A stretch of DNA of 64,000 nucleotides from Granulicella aggregans (GCF_025685565.1 NZ_JAGSYE010000001.1:310001-374000), one strand, 5' to 3'; shown: positions 46,869 to 56,464, numbered from the stretch's first letter. The notes: generated by a model not told the origin, from the letters alone. Translations and numbers: made by a program.

Positions 46869-49391
46869 TCAACGCCCGGCGTACAGCTGAAACGGAGCCC
46901 AGTAGAACGGACGGCTGAAGTGGCCACCCGAATGAATGAGGGATAACTTGGCCGAACGCAAAGCAGTGGCCGGAGCCTGCCCTTGCCTGAGCCCCGCATA
47001 CAGGTTGCTCATCAGCTCAGGGGTTGAGGCGTCGCTTACCTCCCATAACGAGCCGATGGCGTTATGGGCTCCGGCGCGCAGAAAGGCCCACGAGAGCCCG
47101 ACCATGCCTTCGCCCGCAAACGACTTCGACCCGCTGCTGTTGCACGCGGAGATGGTCACCAGTTGCGCGTCGATGGGATGCCGCAGAATATCGCGCGCGT
47201 AGAGCCTGTAGGAATTCTCTCCCGTCCCTGCCCCCGACCCTCCCTGCGACAGAATCACCGCAGATTCGAGCGGGTCTGTCCGGCTCGCGGTCCCGTGGGT
47301 GACGAAGTGGATGTATTGAAACCTCTCGGGCGTGCTCGCAAGATAGGCCGCTGGCGTGGCCTGCGCGCCCTGGAAGACCTTCGCCGTGCCGGGGAAGTAG
47401 CCCTTCACCTTTTCCATCTCGACCGCAGCCATGGGAAGCGCGCGGAACTCCGCTCCTGACGGTGTCGCATCGCCGAAGAGCAGCATCTTGGGCTCACTCT
47501 TTCTGACAGCCGACGACGTACGGAGAGACTCCGCAAACATACGAATGGAGGGTGCGGAAAGTACGGTCGCATCCTCGATCCAGAAGTGGGGCGACGGCGA
47601 TGGGACGACGAGAGACTCGAAGTTCAACTCCCCCATCTCGCCATCGACAAACAGGACCACCGGGCGATCCTGCCTGAGCTGGCCTGATGCGGGAGAGATC
47701 AGTTCACGGTAGAGCGAAGACGCATCCTTCGCGGCCTCGCTGTCATTGGCCTTCAATGGGTCCTTGAGCGAAAGGATGGCCCCCTTATAGCGCTCCATCG
47801 CCGGCAAAATTTCGGAGCGTGGGGGCAGGGCAACCCACTGCGTTCGTTCTGGTGTGATGACCCATAGATAGGACTGACGTTCTCCCAGCCAGTAGAAGAG
47901 CAGGCTCGCATTCGCCTTCCGCGCGATCTCCGCTTGCTTGAGCTTGGGAGCGGCGGTGAAGCTGCCGCTGACCGTCCGGGTGGCGGATTTCGACAGGGAA
48001 AGCCCCTGCTGGAGTGTGCGAGCGCGGCTCCAGTCGGCAGCTTCAAGCGCCTCCTGGGTCTTGCCTTCGCTGACCAGAAGATGGAGGTAGTCGTCGTAGA
48101 TGCTCGACGCATTCTCAAGAAAGGTGAGCTGCGAGACCTCCTGGTTCAGGTCGGCGCGAGCCCCTTCCACAATTCCGAGGGCAGCTTCATACGCGCGCTG
48201 AGCGGAGGCCATGTCTCCCTGCGCTTCATACATGCGGCCAAGTGAGTGCTCTGCCTGCCACCGCATGGAAGGCTGGCTGTCTGGCGAGTTGGCGACCTCT
48301 TCGAAGAGGCGGAGGGAGCGAGCATAATCATGACGAAGACTTGCAGCTTCTCCCTTCAGGAGGCTGCAGGTCAAAAGGTCGACGGAGCTTCCTGTAGCGG
48401 TAGCCATCGAGCTCGCCTGGTTCAGGTATATGTCCGCAGCGTCCGGCTTGTTGAGGCGGATGTAGAGCCGTGCCAGGTCCATAGAAGCATCGATCTCAGT
48501 CTGTTTTCTACCGATCTTGCGAGCAAGCTCAATAGCGCGAAGATCGGAGCGCTCTGCCAAGGTCGGCTGCCCGGAGTCAGAGTAGGCAAGCGCCATTCCC
48601 GCCAGAATCACCGAATGCAATACAAGGTCGCCAAGAGACTTGGCTCGGTCTTCAGCCGCTGCGTACATCTCCAGCGCCTTCTCCGAGTTGCCCAATGCGT
48701 ATTGTTCATAACCCTCGTTGAAAAGTGCCCTCTGCAGAAGGTCATTTGCATCAAGCTGTGCTGCTTTCGCAGCACAACGCCGGTAGTATTCGAGCGCCTC
48801 GTCGTGATGCTCTTCTTCGGATGCAATGCGGCCCAGATTCAGCAAATCGCTAGCAACAAGCATGCCGTCTTGGTTAGTGCGCCCGACCTCCATGCTCTTG
48901 AGAAACGAACTCTTGGACTCTCCTGTCTTCCCTTGCTCCAATTCAAAGAGGCCTTCCGAGCGAAAGACCGTGCCACACTGGCTTGAACCCGTTACGTCGC
49001 AGAGTCGCAGTGCTTCTTGAAGCTTCACACCTGCCTCGGAGAGTCGGTGCAGACGAGTCAGTGAACTAGTCTCAAGTGCCAGCCGCTGAACCCTATCATC
49101 GGCATCAACCCAGGGAATCCGGTCGTCGGCAAGCGGCTTCAATAGCTCCGCATAGAGCCCGCGCCGTAACATTGCGTTAGCCTGAAGGAGCTGAAACTTT
49201 CGCCCCCAGACCGGTTGAGAGAAGAGAAACCTTATGTATCCAGTCTCGGCTTCGAGTTGCGCAGTCTCTAAATAGCCATGCAGAAAGGCCCACTGCGCAC
49301 GGTCGAAAGACGCCTGAGCGTCCACCAGCGGGACATCGGAGAGCGGCAGGAGAAATAGGAGCGATAGAAAAGCAATGAAGGCGGAGCGCAG
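46869..49391 (-). CDS. Exported TPR-CHAT protein, apparent CTG start
   Basis: About 840 residues. A TPR array (about 25-420) is followed by a C-terminal CHAT domain with the caspase-like pair: IHFVTHGTASR (His699) and TISACNSSG (Cys750), then GLSWAFLRAGAHNAIGSLW. The frame has no ATG, GTG or TTG between residue 1 of the open frame (49664, deep inside the upstream gene) and the signal sequence. CTG at 49391 gives MRSAFIAFLSLLFLLPLSDV then VPLVDAQ, a textbook signal peptide, with GGAAG seven bases upstream and the previous stop 29 bases away. The exported location argues against a role with the cytoplasmic gasdermin. It belongs to the ECF sigma/anti-sigma run of genes. Confidence 0.85.
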   Translation of the reverse strand: MRSAFIAFLSLLFLLPLSDVPLVDAQASFDRAQWAFLHGYLETAQLEAETGYIRFLFSQPVWGRKFQLLQANAMLRRGLYAELLKPLADDRIPWVDADDRVQRLALETSSLTRLHRLSEAGVKLQEALRLCDVTGSSQCGTVFRSEGLFELEQGKTGESKSSFLKSMEVGRTNQDGMLVASDLLNLGRIASEEEHHDEALEYYRRCAAKAAQLDANDLLQRALFNEGYEQYALGNSEKALEMYAAAEDRAKSLGDLVLHSVILAGMALAYSDSGQPTLAERSDLRAIELARKIGRKQTEIDASMDLARLYIRLNKPDAADIYLNQASSMATATGSSVDLLTCSLLKGEAASLRHDYARSLRLFEEVANSPDSQPSMRWQAEHSLGRMYEAQGDMASAQRAYEAALGIVEGARADLNQEVSQLTFLENASSIYDDYLHLLVSEGKTQEALEAADWSRARTLQQGLSLSKSATRTVSGSFTAAPKLKQAEIARKANASLLFYWLGERQSYLWVITPERTQWVALPPRSEILPAMERYKGAILSLKDPLKANDSEAAKDASSLYRELISPASGQLRQDRPVVLFVDGEMGELNFESLVVPSPSPHFWIEDATVLSAPSIRMFAESLRTSSAVRKSEPKMLLFGDATPSGAEFRALPMAAVEMEKVKGYFPGTAKVFQGAQATPAAYLASTPERFQYIHFVTHGTASRTDPLESAVILSQGGSGAGTGENSYRLYARDILRHPIDAQLVTISACNSSGSKSFAGEGMVGLSWAFLRAGAHNAIGSLWEVSDASTPELMSNLYAGLRQGQAPATALRSAKLSLIHSGGHFSRPFYWAPFQLYAGR

Positions 49392-49420
49392 CCTTCGACT
49401 TCCGACTCCGCCAGCGACTG

Positions 49421-50284
49421 TTACGGGTCCGTGATGCCGTTCGTCTTTGCCGATGCTGCCGACGCGCTTCCATGGCCAATGCAGCCCAGTGTCGCGTCGA
49501 CCATCGTCAACTCGACCGTCGTCTTGTGGGGAACTCCGTTCACGAAGTCGTGGTGCAGCATCTTCACTGTCGCAAGGTGAATCGTCCCGAAGTGGGGAAC
49601 GTACAGTGCGTGTCCGTAAGTCGTTCCCGGAAAGCTCCCCTCGATCTGGTTTACCAGCGAACATTCAACGGTCTCGGTGTCTCCATCTACCACTGCGCCC
49701 TGATTGTATCGTCCGTAGCGCTCGCGAGTGACCTCCGGAAGCTCATCGCTGGAGAGGAGATGCTGAGTCTGCTTCATGACGCGGCCCATGAATCCCTCGT
49801 CCTTGGTGTAGTGCAGATCGCCCTTGGGCTTCTTGCCAAAGACATCGATGTCCAGCTTCACGTCTACCGGCACGCCACCGATGCGCAGGTTCTCGAAGCG
49901 CGTGCCAAGGAACGAGATCGCGGGGACGTAGCCTTCGAGCGGATACTCGGCGAAGACCTGGGCAACGACGCGATCGGCGGTGATCACTTCCAGAATGTTC
50001 AATCCCTCGACGACCGAGGTGCTTACCGTGCTCCAGCCGTGTCCGTCCTTGACGTCCTTGTTGCCGGCCACCTGCGTATGCGCGGCACGGTACGAGACGA
50101 CGCCTTCGGAGCGAAAGGGCAGAGCGTGCTGCGAGAGGTAACCACCGCTTTGTTCGAGCGCGGCGAACGCCTGCGGCTCGATGACGTGCTTCAAAGGGAG
50201 AAGGAAGTCTCCGTGGAGGGCCTTCGCTTCGGCGTGATGATAGTGCGTGCGCTTGACCCCATTGACGATGGCCGAATCAGACAT
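49421..50284 (-). CDS. Conserved hypothetical protein in the sigma/anti-sigma cluster
   Basis: A 287-residue soluble protein without signal peptide. It has long beta-strand patterning (GWSTVSTSVVEGLNILEVITADRVVA in part, ISFLGTRFENLRIGG, VKLDIDVFGKKPKG) and ends with KTTVELTMVDATLGCIGHGS. No catalytic motif is recognised. It sits between the anti-sigma gene (39 bases upstream) and the exported CHAT gene (29 bases downstream), so it is probably in their transcript. Confidence 0.8.
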   Translation of the reverse strand: MSDSAIVNGVKRTHYHHAEAKALHGDFLLPLKHVIEPQAFAALEQSGGYLSQHALPFRSEGVVSYRAAHTQVAGNKDVKDGHGWSTVSTSVVEGLNILEVITADRVVAQVFAEYPLEGYVPAISFLGTRFENLRIGGVPVDVKLDIDVFGKKPKGDLHYTKDEGFMGRVMKQTQHLLSSDELPEVTRERYGRYNQGAVVDGDTETVECSLVNQIEGSFPGTTYGHALYVPHFGTIHLATVKMLHHDFVNGVPHKTTVELTMVDATLGCIGHGSASAASAKTNGITDP

Positions 50285-50323
50285 TTGGTGTTTTCCTCGC
50301 GAGCTCAGGACTGGATCATACCG

Positions 50324-51013
50324 TTACTTCTTGACTTGCAGATCAAAGAAATGTTGTTGGACGGGAACCACTTCGCCGGTCGAGTTTACCCCGGAGACGG
50401 CGAGCTTATAGGTGTCCTGCTTGATGTGGCCGGGCAGCCAGATCGTCTGGGTATCCTGCGCTGGGCTAGAGACCGCAACGGTACGGGTCCAGATGAGCTT
50501 GCCCGCGGAGTTGTAGAAGTCAAACTTCCAGGCCGTGTAGCCAGCGCCTTCGGGAACTTCGACGAGGACAGTGCTTCCCTGCACCAGATCCGCATGAACG
50601 ACCGGAAGAGCGCTGCGCGTGTCGCCGTGAAGCACGGTTGGGGAGGGCAGAATCTGAGGTTCGTTCGCGGCCACTTCGAGCGCGGGATAAGTGACCAAGT
50701 TCTGGTACGCGATGACACCGACCAGGCAAGCAAATACCGGCACCATCAGCGCGGGACGCAGCCACGCGAACCAGTCGCGCTTCACGGGCTCGGTCTTCGC
50801 GACAGCGGAGCCGCGCGCGGGCGTACGCGACGCCTGCATGGTGGGAAGAATTGCCTTTGCGTGGTCGACGAAGGTCGCGCCGAGTATTGCGTCGCCGGCG
50901 CACTCGGTACAGTCGAAGAGATGTTCTTCATAAGCGTCGCGCTGCTCCGGGCTAAGTTCGCCCAGGAGATACCGCTCCGACGCCATGGTTTCTATTGCTT
51001 CACGGTGATCCAT
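50324..51013 (-). CDS. Zinc-finger anti-sigma factor (membrane)
   Basis: A 229-residue single-pass membrane protein. The N-terminal zf-HC2 type domain shows ERYLLGELSPEQRDAYEEHL and FDCTECA, with His from EEHLFDC and the paired cysteines as ligands. One membrane helix lies at about 95-115 (PALMVPVFACLVGVIAYQNL), and a beta-rich periplasmic domain follows. ATG 51013 follows AGGAAAT; an alternative ATG at 51103 overlaps the sigma stop as ATGA and would add 30 residues. It should bind and hold the adjacent ECF sigma factor. Confidence 0.83.
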   Translation of the reverse strand: MDHREAIETMASERYLLGELSPEQRDAYEEHLFDCTECAGDAILGATFVDHAKAILPTMQASRTPARGSAVAKTEPVKRDWFAWLRPALMVPVFACLVGVIAYQNLVTYPALEVAANEPQILPSPTVLHGDTRSALPVVHADLVQGSTVLVEVPEGAGYTAWKFDFYNSAGKLIWTRTVAVSSPAQDTQTIWLPGHIKQDTYKLAVSGVNSTGEVVPVQQHFFDLQVKK

Positions 51014-51099
51014 ATTTCCTGCTTTCCTGGCTGCACTCTCGGCGCTCCACCCACCCGGAATCAACCATCCTTCTATTCGCACTGCCTCCGACATAAACA

Positions 51100-51846
51100 T
51101 CATGCTTCACCCGTAGCCGGCCCAAAGGGCAGCCGGTTTCCGTTCTTCTTCAGGTAAGCCGCCTTGAAGACGTGCTTGGCCCGATGCAGCAGGACTCGGA
51201 GATAGTCGCGATCCACGCCAAACTCGCGGCAGACATCGTCGCGATCGCGCTCGTCGAGAAAGACAGCCTTCAGCAGGGAGCGATCGTGGTCGCCCAAATC
51301 TTCGAGAACCTTGAGAACCTGTTCTCCAATTTGTTTCGTTTGGACAGCGTCGAGGACGCTGCCGCCGGGCGCAACTGGTTCGGGAGATCCCTCATCATCG
51401 AGAGAGTCGCTGCGCGCCGTTTGACGATAGTGCTCTAACAAAACGTTGTTACAGACGGTGTTGACAAAGGGGCCGAGACGGTCGGGCTGTCGCAGCGAAC
51501 CTTCCTTACGGATCGCTAACAGGACGCGTGCAAAGGTCTCCTGGCGCACGTCTTCTATGGCCTGCGGAGAACGCAGGCGCGAGCGAAGCTTCAGGTGCAA
51601 CAGCTCTGTGAAATAGCAGACGAAATGCTCTTGCGTCTGGAGATCTCCGGCACGAAGACTCTCCAGGTAGTCTGCATCGAAGGCATGAAATTGCAAGACT
51701 GATCCCATCCTTTGAAGAGGCTTCAAGGATAGCATCGCAGGCCGTCTCGGGCTGTCGGCGGCTGGCTTCACGCCGGGCGTATGTGATTGGTTCCACGAGC
51801 CTGAGACCGGGGGAGTGACGATCGGGATGGTCTGGGCGACGCTCAT
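51100..51846 (-). CDS. ECF-type RNA polymerase sigma factor
   Basis: About 248 residues from ATG 51846, which has GGGAG six bases upstream (51933 and 51708 are alternatives). Region 2 is near FVCYFTELLHLKLRSRLRSP with IEDVRQETFARVLLAIR. Region 4 is DDVCREFGVDRDYLRVLLHR, an HTH that recognises the -35 box. The final stop abuts the anti-sigma gene. It likely drives its own operon, which includes the exported CHAT protein; the activating signal is unknown. The N-terminal 50 or so residues before region 2 look disordered. Confidence 0.9.
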   Translation of the reverse strand: MSVAQTIPIVTPPVSGSWNQSHTPGVKPAADSPRRPAMLSLKPLQRMGSVLQFHAFDADYLESLRAGDLQTQEHFVCYFTELLHLKLRSRLRSPQAIEDVRQETFARVLLAIRKEGSLRQPDRLGPFVNTVCNNVLLEHYRQTARSDSLDDEGSPEPVAPGGSVLDAVQTKQIGEQVLKVLEDLGDHDRSLLKAVFLDERDRDDVCREFGVDRDYLRVLLHRAKHVFKAAYLKKNGNRLPFGPATGEA

Positions 51847-52213
51847 ATACAACTCCCGCACTTCGCCTGGACCGCGGAATTGTTCGAGGAGTTTGCGAGG
51901 GTTGAGTCCGCCGGGCGACGATCGGTTGACCATACCAGCCGCAGGGCAATCAATCCGACGACTGCCAGCTCCCCGAGGATCTCCACCAGTTCCATCGCCA
52001 TTCCACTCCAGTCCCCGAGATGAATTGATCCCCCTCCACCAGTCTTGAAGGGAGCCCTGATATCACCGGGAGGGGATTGAGGCTCTCTTCCACTCGTCCG
52101 GTGGCCGAGTGCAGCTCAGGTCGGCGTCAGAAAGTAGTGGCGCAGGGCAGCCAAACGTTTCACGCATTCTTTGCGGGATTGGGAAGAGTCTTTGGGGAAG
52201 GAGTCCCCGTGAT
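51847..52213. other. Intergenic stretch upstream of the sigma operon
   Basis: These 367 bases lie between the sigma factor start and the stop of the co-directional HTH-TPR gene. They contain overlapping frames on both strands, none with family resemblance or a ribosome-binding site. It should hold the sigma operon promoter and the terminator of the HTH-TPR gene, but I could not identify either with confidence. Confidence 0.4.
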
Positions 52214-53845
52214 CTAGAACGGGGCCGGTTGATCGAGACGCGCAATCGGCATCGAGTCTTTGCGAGCCAGGAGGGCGAGATAACCCGGCGTAGTCCGGAC
52301 CTGGCGGAATGCCGGGTCGGTCTGCAAGGTAAGGAATCCAGGGTCGCGACGGTCACAGGCCATCTGAAGATAATGGATGGCGTGGCCGGCGTCGCCTGCA
52401 ACGCCAAACAGTTGAGCAACGGAATAGGCGGACGCATGTCCGCTGTCCGCGAGCGGAGCATAGCTCAAAGCCAGATTGCGCAACATAAAGACCGGTCCGC
52501 GCGTCTCGAGATCTTTGCGCGCCTGGTCAAGGATCGCGACTTTGTTTGAGTCGCTGGACAGCGTCGCGGTCATTCGAGACTCGGAAAGGAACTTTGAGTA
52601 GTCCCCCAGATTGAGATAGACCCTCGCCAAGTAAGTGTGAGCCGAGGCAAACTCAGGTTGACTCTGGGCGACTTGTCTCAGCGCCTCCGCGCCACGCTCC
52701 GGATCTTCGGAGCTCAGGATCAAGCCACGATCGGCGAGGACCGACACCGATTGCGGCTCCAGTGTCCGGGCCAGATCGATCTGCGCGAGAGCCTCCTTCA
52801 GCCGTCCTGCGGAGAAGAGCGCCGTCGCATACCAGTGGTGGGACTGAGAGTTGTTTGGGTCAAGCTCGATGGCGCGAAGATATTCCTTCTCCGCAGCGGC
52901 CATGTCCCAGTTCCAGAACCGCAGGACGAACGCGATCGACCGGTGCGCGTCGGGCGAAGAGGGATCGAGCAAGACGGCCTGTCTTGCAGCAGCCAGGGCT
53001 CTTGGATAAGCTTCAGCGTCCGTCATGTGGCCATACTGGCGCAGCAGAAGATAGGAGTCCGCGAGTCCCGCGTACGCCGGAGCATATTGAGGATCGTTCA
53101 CGATGGATTGAGTGAAGAGATCAATGGCCTGGTTGAGGCCGCTCTCGGTTCGCAGGTTCCAGAAGTATCGTCCGCGGAGGTAGAGTTCCTGCGCCTCGGG
53201 ATTGGATCGCGCTACCTCCCGACCGGGTTGATGAAATCTCCGGTAGTGAACTACGGCGAAGCTCGCACCAGCGATGACGGAAGCAACCAGCAGGAGTGTC
53301 ATGCCGTAGAGAGCCCATCGAGGCTTCTCTACCGGCTGGGCTTGGGGTGGTGATCTGCGCTCGCGAAAGGAACTTGAGGGAAGCAGGTTGGAGAAGCTGC
53401 CAGGGTCCTCTTTCGAAGAGGGAGAGGTCGCTCCCGAGGCGTAGACCGGGGTAGCGGACTCGACTTGGTCCTCTTTCAACGCCTTGACAATCGGCCCCGG
53501 AAGCTTGGGGCCAGACGATGAATCAAGCACCAGTGAATCACTGGCTACCGAAGAACTCTCTTCGACGACAGACTCAACGCCAGAGGAAACCGTAGGACTC
53601 TCTACCGGCACTGCGTCGGAGGCGCGCAGCCAGCGGTCGAGCTCGTCGACGTAGGCGAAGACGCCGCTACGCTCTCCGCCTGGTACGCGATGTACCGGGA
53701 GGCGCCGCTCCCGCTCCCAGCGCCGAACGGTCCGCGCATCGCGATGCAGGTAGGAGGCGATCTCCTTCCACGAATCCAGACGAACGGAGTCGAGAGTGCC
53801 AACTGGTGAACCTGACTGATTGTCCCGGTTGCTGTTCTGGCCCAT
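52214..53845 (-). CDS. HTH (excisionase/MerR-like) membrane protein with TPR domain
   Basis: A 543-residue protein. The N-terminal winged-HTH-like segment (about 22-75) includes SWKEIASYLHRDARTVRRWE and LPVHRVPGG, and reads as a DNA-binding domain. A Ser-rich acidic linker, one membrane helix (YGMTLLLVASVIAGASFAVVHY, about 182-203) and a TPR array (about 210-520) follow. DNA-binding head plus membrane helix plus extracytoplasmic TPRs is the layout of CadC-like one-component sensors, and is frequent in Acidobacteriota. It lies upstream of the sigma operon on the same strand. Confidence 0.85.
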   Translation of the reverse strand: MGQNSNRDNQSGSPVGTLDSVRLDSWKEIASYLHRDARTVRRWERERRLPVHRVPGGERSGVFAYVDELDRWLRASDAVPVESPTVSSGVESVVEESSSVASDSLVLDSSSGPKLPGPIVKALKEDQVESATPVYASGATSPSSKEDPGSFSNLLPSSSFRERRSPPQAQPVEKPRWALYGMTLLLVASVIAGASFAVVHYRRFHQPGREVARSNPEAQELYLRGRYFWNLRTESGLNQAIDLFTQSIVNDPQYAPAYAGLADSYLLLRQYGHMTDAEAYPRALAAARQAVLLDPSSPDAHRSIAFVLRFWNWDMAAAEKEYLRAIELDPNNSQSHHWYATALFSAGRLKEALAQIDLARTLEPQSVSVLADRGLILSSEDPERGAEALRQVAQSQPEFASAHTYLARVYLNLGDYSKFLSESRMTATLSSDSNKVAILDQARKDLETRGPVFMLRNLALSYAPLADSGHASAYSVAQLFGVAGDAGHAIHYLQMACDRRDPGFLTLQTDPAFRQVRTTPGYLALLARKDSMPIARLDQPAPF

Positions 53846-54001
53846 TGCGTTCGAAATCCCTAGGTTTAGTGACTGCGGAACGAATTCGTTTCACAAGTCT
53901 ACTAGGGAACGCAGGAACGCCCTGTAAAGATTGCCCTTGCGGGAGGCTTTGATGGCGATAGCCTACCACGAACGCGCCTTCGGCAAGGTTGCCGATCGGT
54001 G

Positions 54002-54661
54002 CTAAGCGGGGCGATCCGCATCTTCGATCGGTAGCGGTGTCCCGTTCCGGCGATCGAAGATCTTCCGCGTTACGAACAGAGCAATGAGGACAATGATCGC
54101 TCCGATGCCCGCGAGGATCAGACCCAGATGCTCATGGAAGGCGTGGCCGATCGTCTGCACGATGGCCGGGCCGTAGAAGACCGTGATCGCCGCCCAAAGC
54201 AGGAAGCGGAAGAACTTGCCGAGAAAGATGGCGGAGAAGAACCAGACTGGCTTCATCTCGAAGACCCCGGCAGCGAACTCGAAGAGCTTGACCGGCATGG
54301 GCGGAGGCATCATGGCGGGAACCATAATGGCGAGAAACTCCTGCTTCTCGAAACGGTCGCGGAGCTTCTCGTAGCGCTCGCGATTGACCCTCTTCAGAAG
54401 GAAGAGCTCGCCGCCTGCGCGGCCGATGTAATAGGGCACCAGCGATCCGATGGCCGAGCCCAGACCTGCCATGAACGCGTAGATGACGAACTTGGCGTGG
54501 TCCGATGCGACATAGCCGATGACGATGGCGTCGATCGGCATGGGGATGGAGCAGGAGTCAACGATAGCCAGCGCACAGACGCCCCAGACGCCTAGCGGCT
54601 TGAGGACGAGAAGCATCCAGGCGTTCCATTTATGAAAGAGTGATGCAGGAGCGATCTTCAC
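54002..54661 (-). CDS. DedA/VTT-domain membrane protein (YqaA-like)
   Basis: A 219-residue membrane protein. [20 protein letters not shown] begins the VTT domain and [20 protein letters not shown] is its signature glycine-rich region. [24 protein letters not shown] is the family re-entrant loop. VTT proteins are lipid scramblase-like or envelope homeostasis factors. The start overlaps the molybdenum cofactor gene end by 4 bases (ATGA). Confidence 0.9.
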   Translation of the reverse strand: MKIAPASLFHKWNAWMLLVLKPLGVWGVCALAIVDSCSIPMPIDAIVIGYVASDHAKFVIYAFMAGLGSAIGSLVPYYIGRAGGELFLLKRVNRERYEKLRDRFEKQEFLAIMVPAMMPPPMPVKLFEFAAGVFEMKPVWFFSAIFLGKFFRFLLWAAITVFYGPAIVQTIGHAFHEHLGLILAGIGAIIVLIALFVTRKIFDRRNGTPLPIEDADRPA

Positions 54662-55227
54662 TTGTATCCGTCAATCTTACCTTCATGTGGGAGTTCGGAA
54701 GTCAACGCCGCGTGACTTGAAGACTTCTCGGGTGCGTGGCCTGTCCGGCCTGCCAGGAGATCGAGCGCATGCGGCAACAACGGAAGCACAGCGGCGAGCG
54801 AGGTTTGGGCCCCGGAAGGGCTTCCGGGAAGGTTGACAATCAACGTCGAACCGAAGGCCCCACAGACCGCCCGGCTGAGCGGAGCGAACGGACTGTGGCG
54901 CAGACCGTCGGTGCGCATTAGCTCGGCAAGGCCCTCAATGAGGCGGTCGCAGACCATCCGGGTGGCTTCGGGGGTAACATCACGCGGCGCAAGGCCCGTT
55001 CCTCCCGTGGTGACGATCAGGTTGCAATCGCCGGCATAGCGGCGCAGGGCGGCGGCAATCTGGTCGATCTCGTCCGGCAGCGTCTCTGCCACGATGAGTG
55101 CAACTCCAGCGTCATCAAGCAGATCGGCGACGGTGGGGCCGGATAGGTCGACCTGCTCGCCACGGGAGCAGCGGTCACTGATCGTCAACACGGCGGCGCG
55201 GGTATCGGGATGGAAGGAAAGAGGCAC
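54658..55227 (-). CDS. MogA/MoaB-type molybdopterin adenylyltransferase
   Basis: A 189-residue protein of the molybdenum cofactor pathway that adenylates molybdopterin. [20 protein letters not shown] starts the fold, [20 protein letters not shown] is the nucleotide/pterin motif, and [17 protein letters not shown] is the C-terminal signature. Whether it is mogA or moaB cannot be fixed from sequence. It is followed by, and overlaps, the VTT gene; no other moa genes are in the window. Confidence 0.92.
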   Translation of the reverse strand: MPLSFHPDTRAAVLTISDRCSRGEQVDLSGPTVADLLDDAGVALIVAETLPDEIDQIAAALRRYAGDCNLIVTTGGTGLAPRDVTPEATRMVCDRLIEGLAELMRTDGLRHSPFAPLSRAVCGAFGSTLIVNLPGSPSGAQTSLAAVLPLLPHALDLLAGRTGHAPEKSSSHAALTSELPHEGKIDGYK

Positions 55228-55232
55228 AGAGG

Positions 55233-55310
55233 ACAGGGTATAGGGTTCAGGGTGTAGGGTGTAACCCCTGCATCGACTTGCTACACGCTAAACCCTGAAC
55301 CCTACCCCTG
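55233..55310. repeat. Imperfect inverted repeat between divergent mogA-like and TonB-like genes
   Basis: The stretch TAGGGTTCAGGGTGTAGGGT (55241-55260) is repeated as its complement in AACCCTGAACCCTACCCCTG (55291-55310), with a further ACCCCTGCA near the centre. GGGTT/AACCC units make it a strong hairpin candidate between divergent promoters. Confidence 0.65.
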
Positions 55311-55419
55311 CATTTCCGCCAAAGATGAGAAAATAAGTAGATTCGAACATTTTGTGAGAACCGTAAATCCGACGCCTGAGTAACTTTACGTATCTCCGCC
55401 TCGTCAGACAGACATAGAC

Positions 55420-56463
55420 ATGCCAACCCTAGAGACGCCGCCAAACCCTGCCCCTCCCTCTCCCAGCCAACAGGAGGAGAACCGTCCCGCAGGGAAGGTA
55501 AGAGCGGGACGCTTTGGCGAACTGGACCATAGCGACCTCGTCCACCTGCTGGAGACGCTCGACGATGAACGATCCAAGGCGCGATTCCGCGAATCGATCT
55601 ACATCTCCTTTCTTTTCTGGATGGCGGTTATCGCCGTCATCATCTTCGCGCCGCGCGTCTTTCCGCGCACGCCGGAGTTTATCGTTCCCACCGGTGAGTC
55701 CAAAGACCGGAAACTGACGAGCCTGACGATTCCGCCAGAGGTGCAGAGGGCGATCAACAACCCGCCGAAGCTGAAGCCCATGCCGAAGCAGTCAGCCCCT
55801 GCTGGACCGTCGGCTCCGCAGTCTCCCACACCCCCGGCTCCCACCCAGCAGGAGCAGCCCCAGGCGCAGCCTCGGCAGTCGCCACAGGCGACGGCTCCGC
55901 CGCCTGTGGTGCAGCAGTCGCCACTGCCACAACCTCCGCCGGCGCAGACGGCGGCGCTTCCTTCCGCTCCAACTCCGTCCGTGACTCCAACCAGGCCGAA
56001 CTTTGGCAATCCGAACACCAGCGCCCACGACATGGTGCAGCAGGCGACACGAGCCCCGAGAGGCAATGGCGGCCTGACGATGGGCGGCGGAACGAATGGA
56101 CCGGGCGAACATCGTGGGCTGGGGACCGGCGTCGATATCCTCTCCGACACCGAGGGCGTGGACTTCAACCCCTACCTACAGAAGATCATGCGCGAGATCT
56201 ACGAGACCTGGCTGCCGCTGATCCCCGAAGAGGCGCGGCCGCCGCTGAACAAGCAGGGTGAGACGCAGATCCGGTTCATCATTCTGCCCGATGGGCGAAT
56301 TGGCGGGATGGCGCTCGAAGGCTCGACCCACGACGACGCGATCAACAAGTCTTGCTGGGGATCAATCACCGGCGTAGGCCAGTTCCCTCCTCTGCCCAGC
56401 CAGTTCCACGGACCGAAGCTGGAGTTGCGCGTGCATTACCTGGTGAACAAGGAACAGAGGTAG
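55420..56463 (+). CDS. TonB-like energy transducer
   Basis: A 347-residue protein. After a short cytoplasmic part comes one membrane helix (about 63-84, ISFLFWMAVIAVIIFAPRVF). A long Pro/Gln-rich periplasmic spacer (about 115-210) follows, then a C-terminal TonB-type domain (about 255-345) with MREIYETWLPLIPEEARPPL and TQIRFIILPDGRIGGMALEG. It resembles TonB/TolA-family couplers that transmit proton-motive force to outer-membrane receptors, but the long cytoplasmic head (about 60 residues) is not typical. Confidence 0.83.
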   Translation: MPTLETPPNPAPPSPSQQEENRPAGKVRAGRFGELDHSDLVHLLETLDDERSKARFRESIYISFLFWMAVIAVIIFAPRVFPRTPEFIVPTGESKDRKLTSLTIPPEVQRAINNPPKLKPMPKQSAPAGPSAPQSPTPPAPTQQEQPQAQPRQSPQATAPPPVVQQSPLPQPPPAQTAALPSAPTPSVTPTRPNFGNPNTSAHDMVQQATRAPRGNGGLTMGGGTNGPGEHRGLGTGVDILSDTEGVDFNPYLQKIMREIYETWLPLIPEEARPPLNKQGETQIRFIILPDGRIGGMALEGSTHDDAINKSCWGSITGVGQFPPLPSQFHGPKLELRVHYLVNKEQR

Positions 56464-56464
56464 C

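Noticed and set aside
46869..49391. Exported CHAT-TPR protein as a third protease of the gasdermin system
   Set aside because: It has a signal peptide, is 39 kb away and sits in a sigma/anti-sigma operon, so it is unlikely to act on a cytoplasmic gasdermin.
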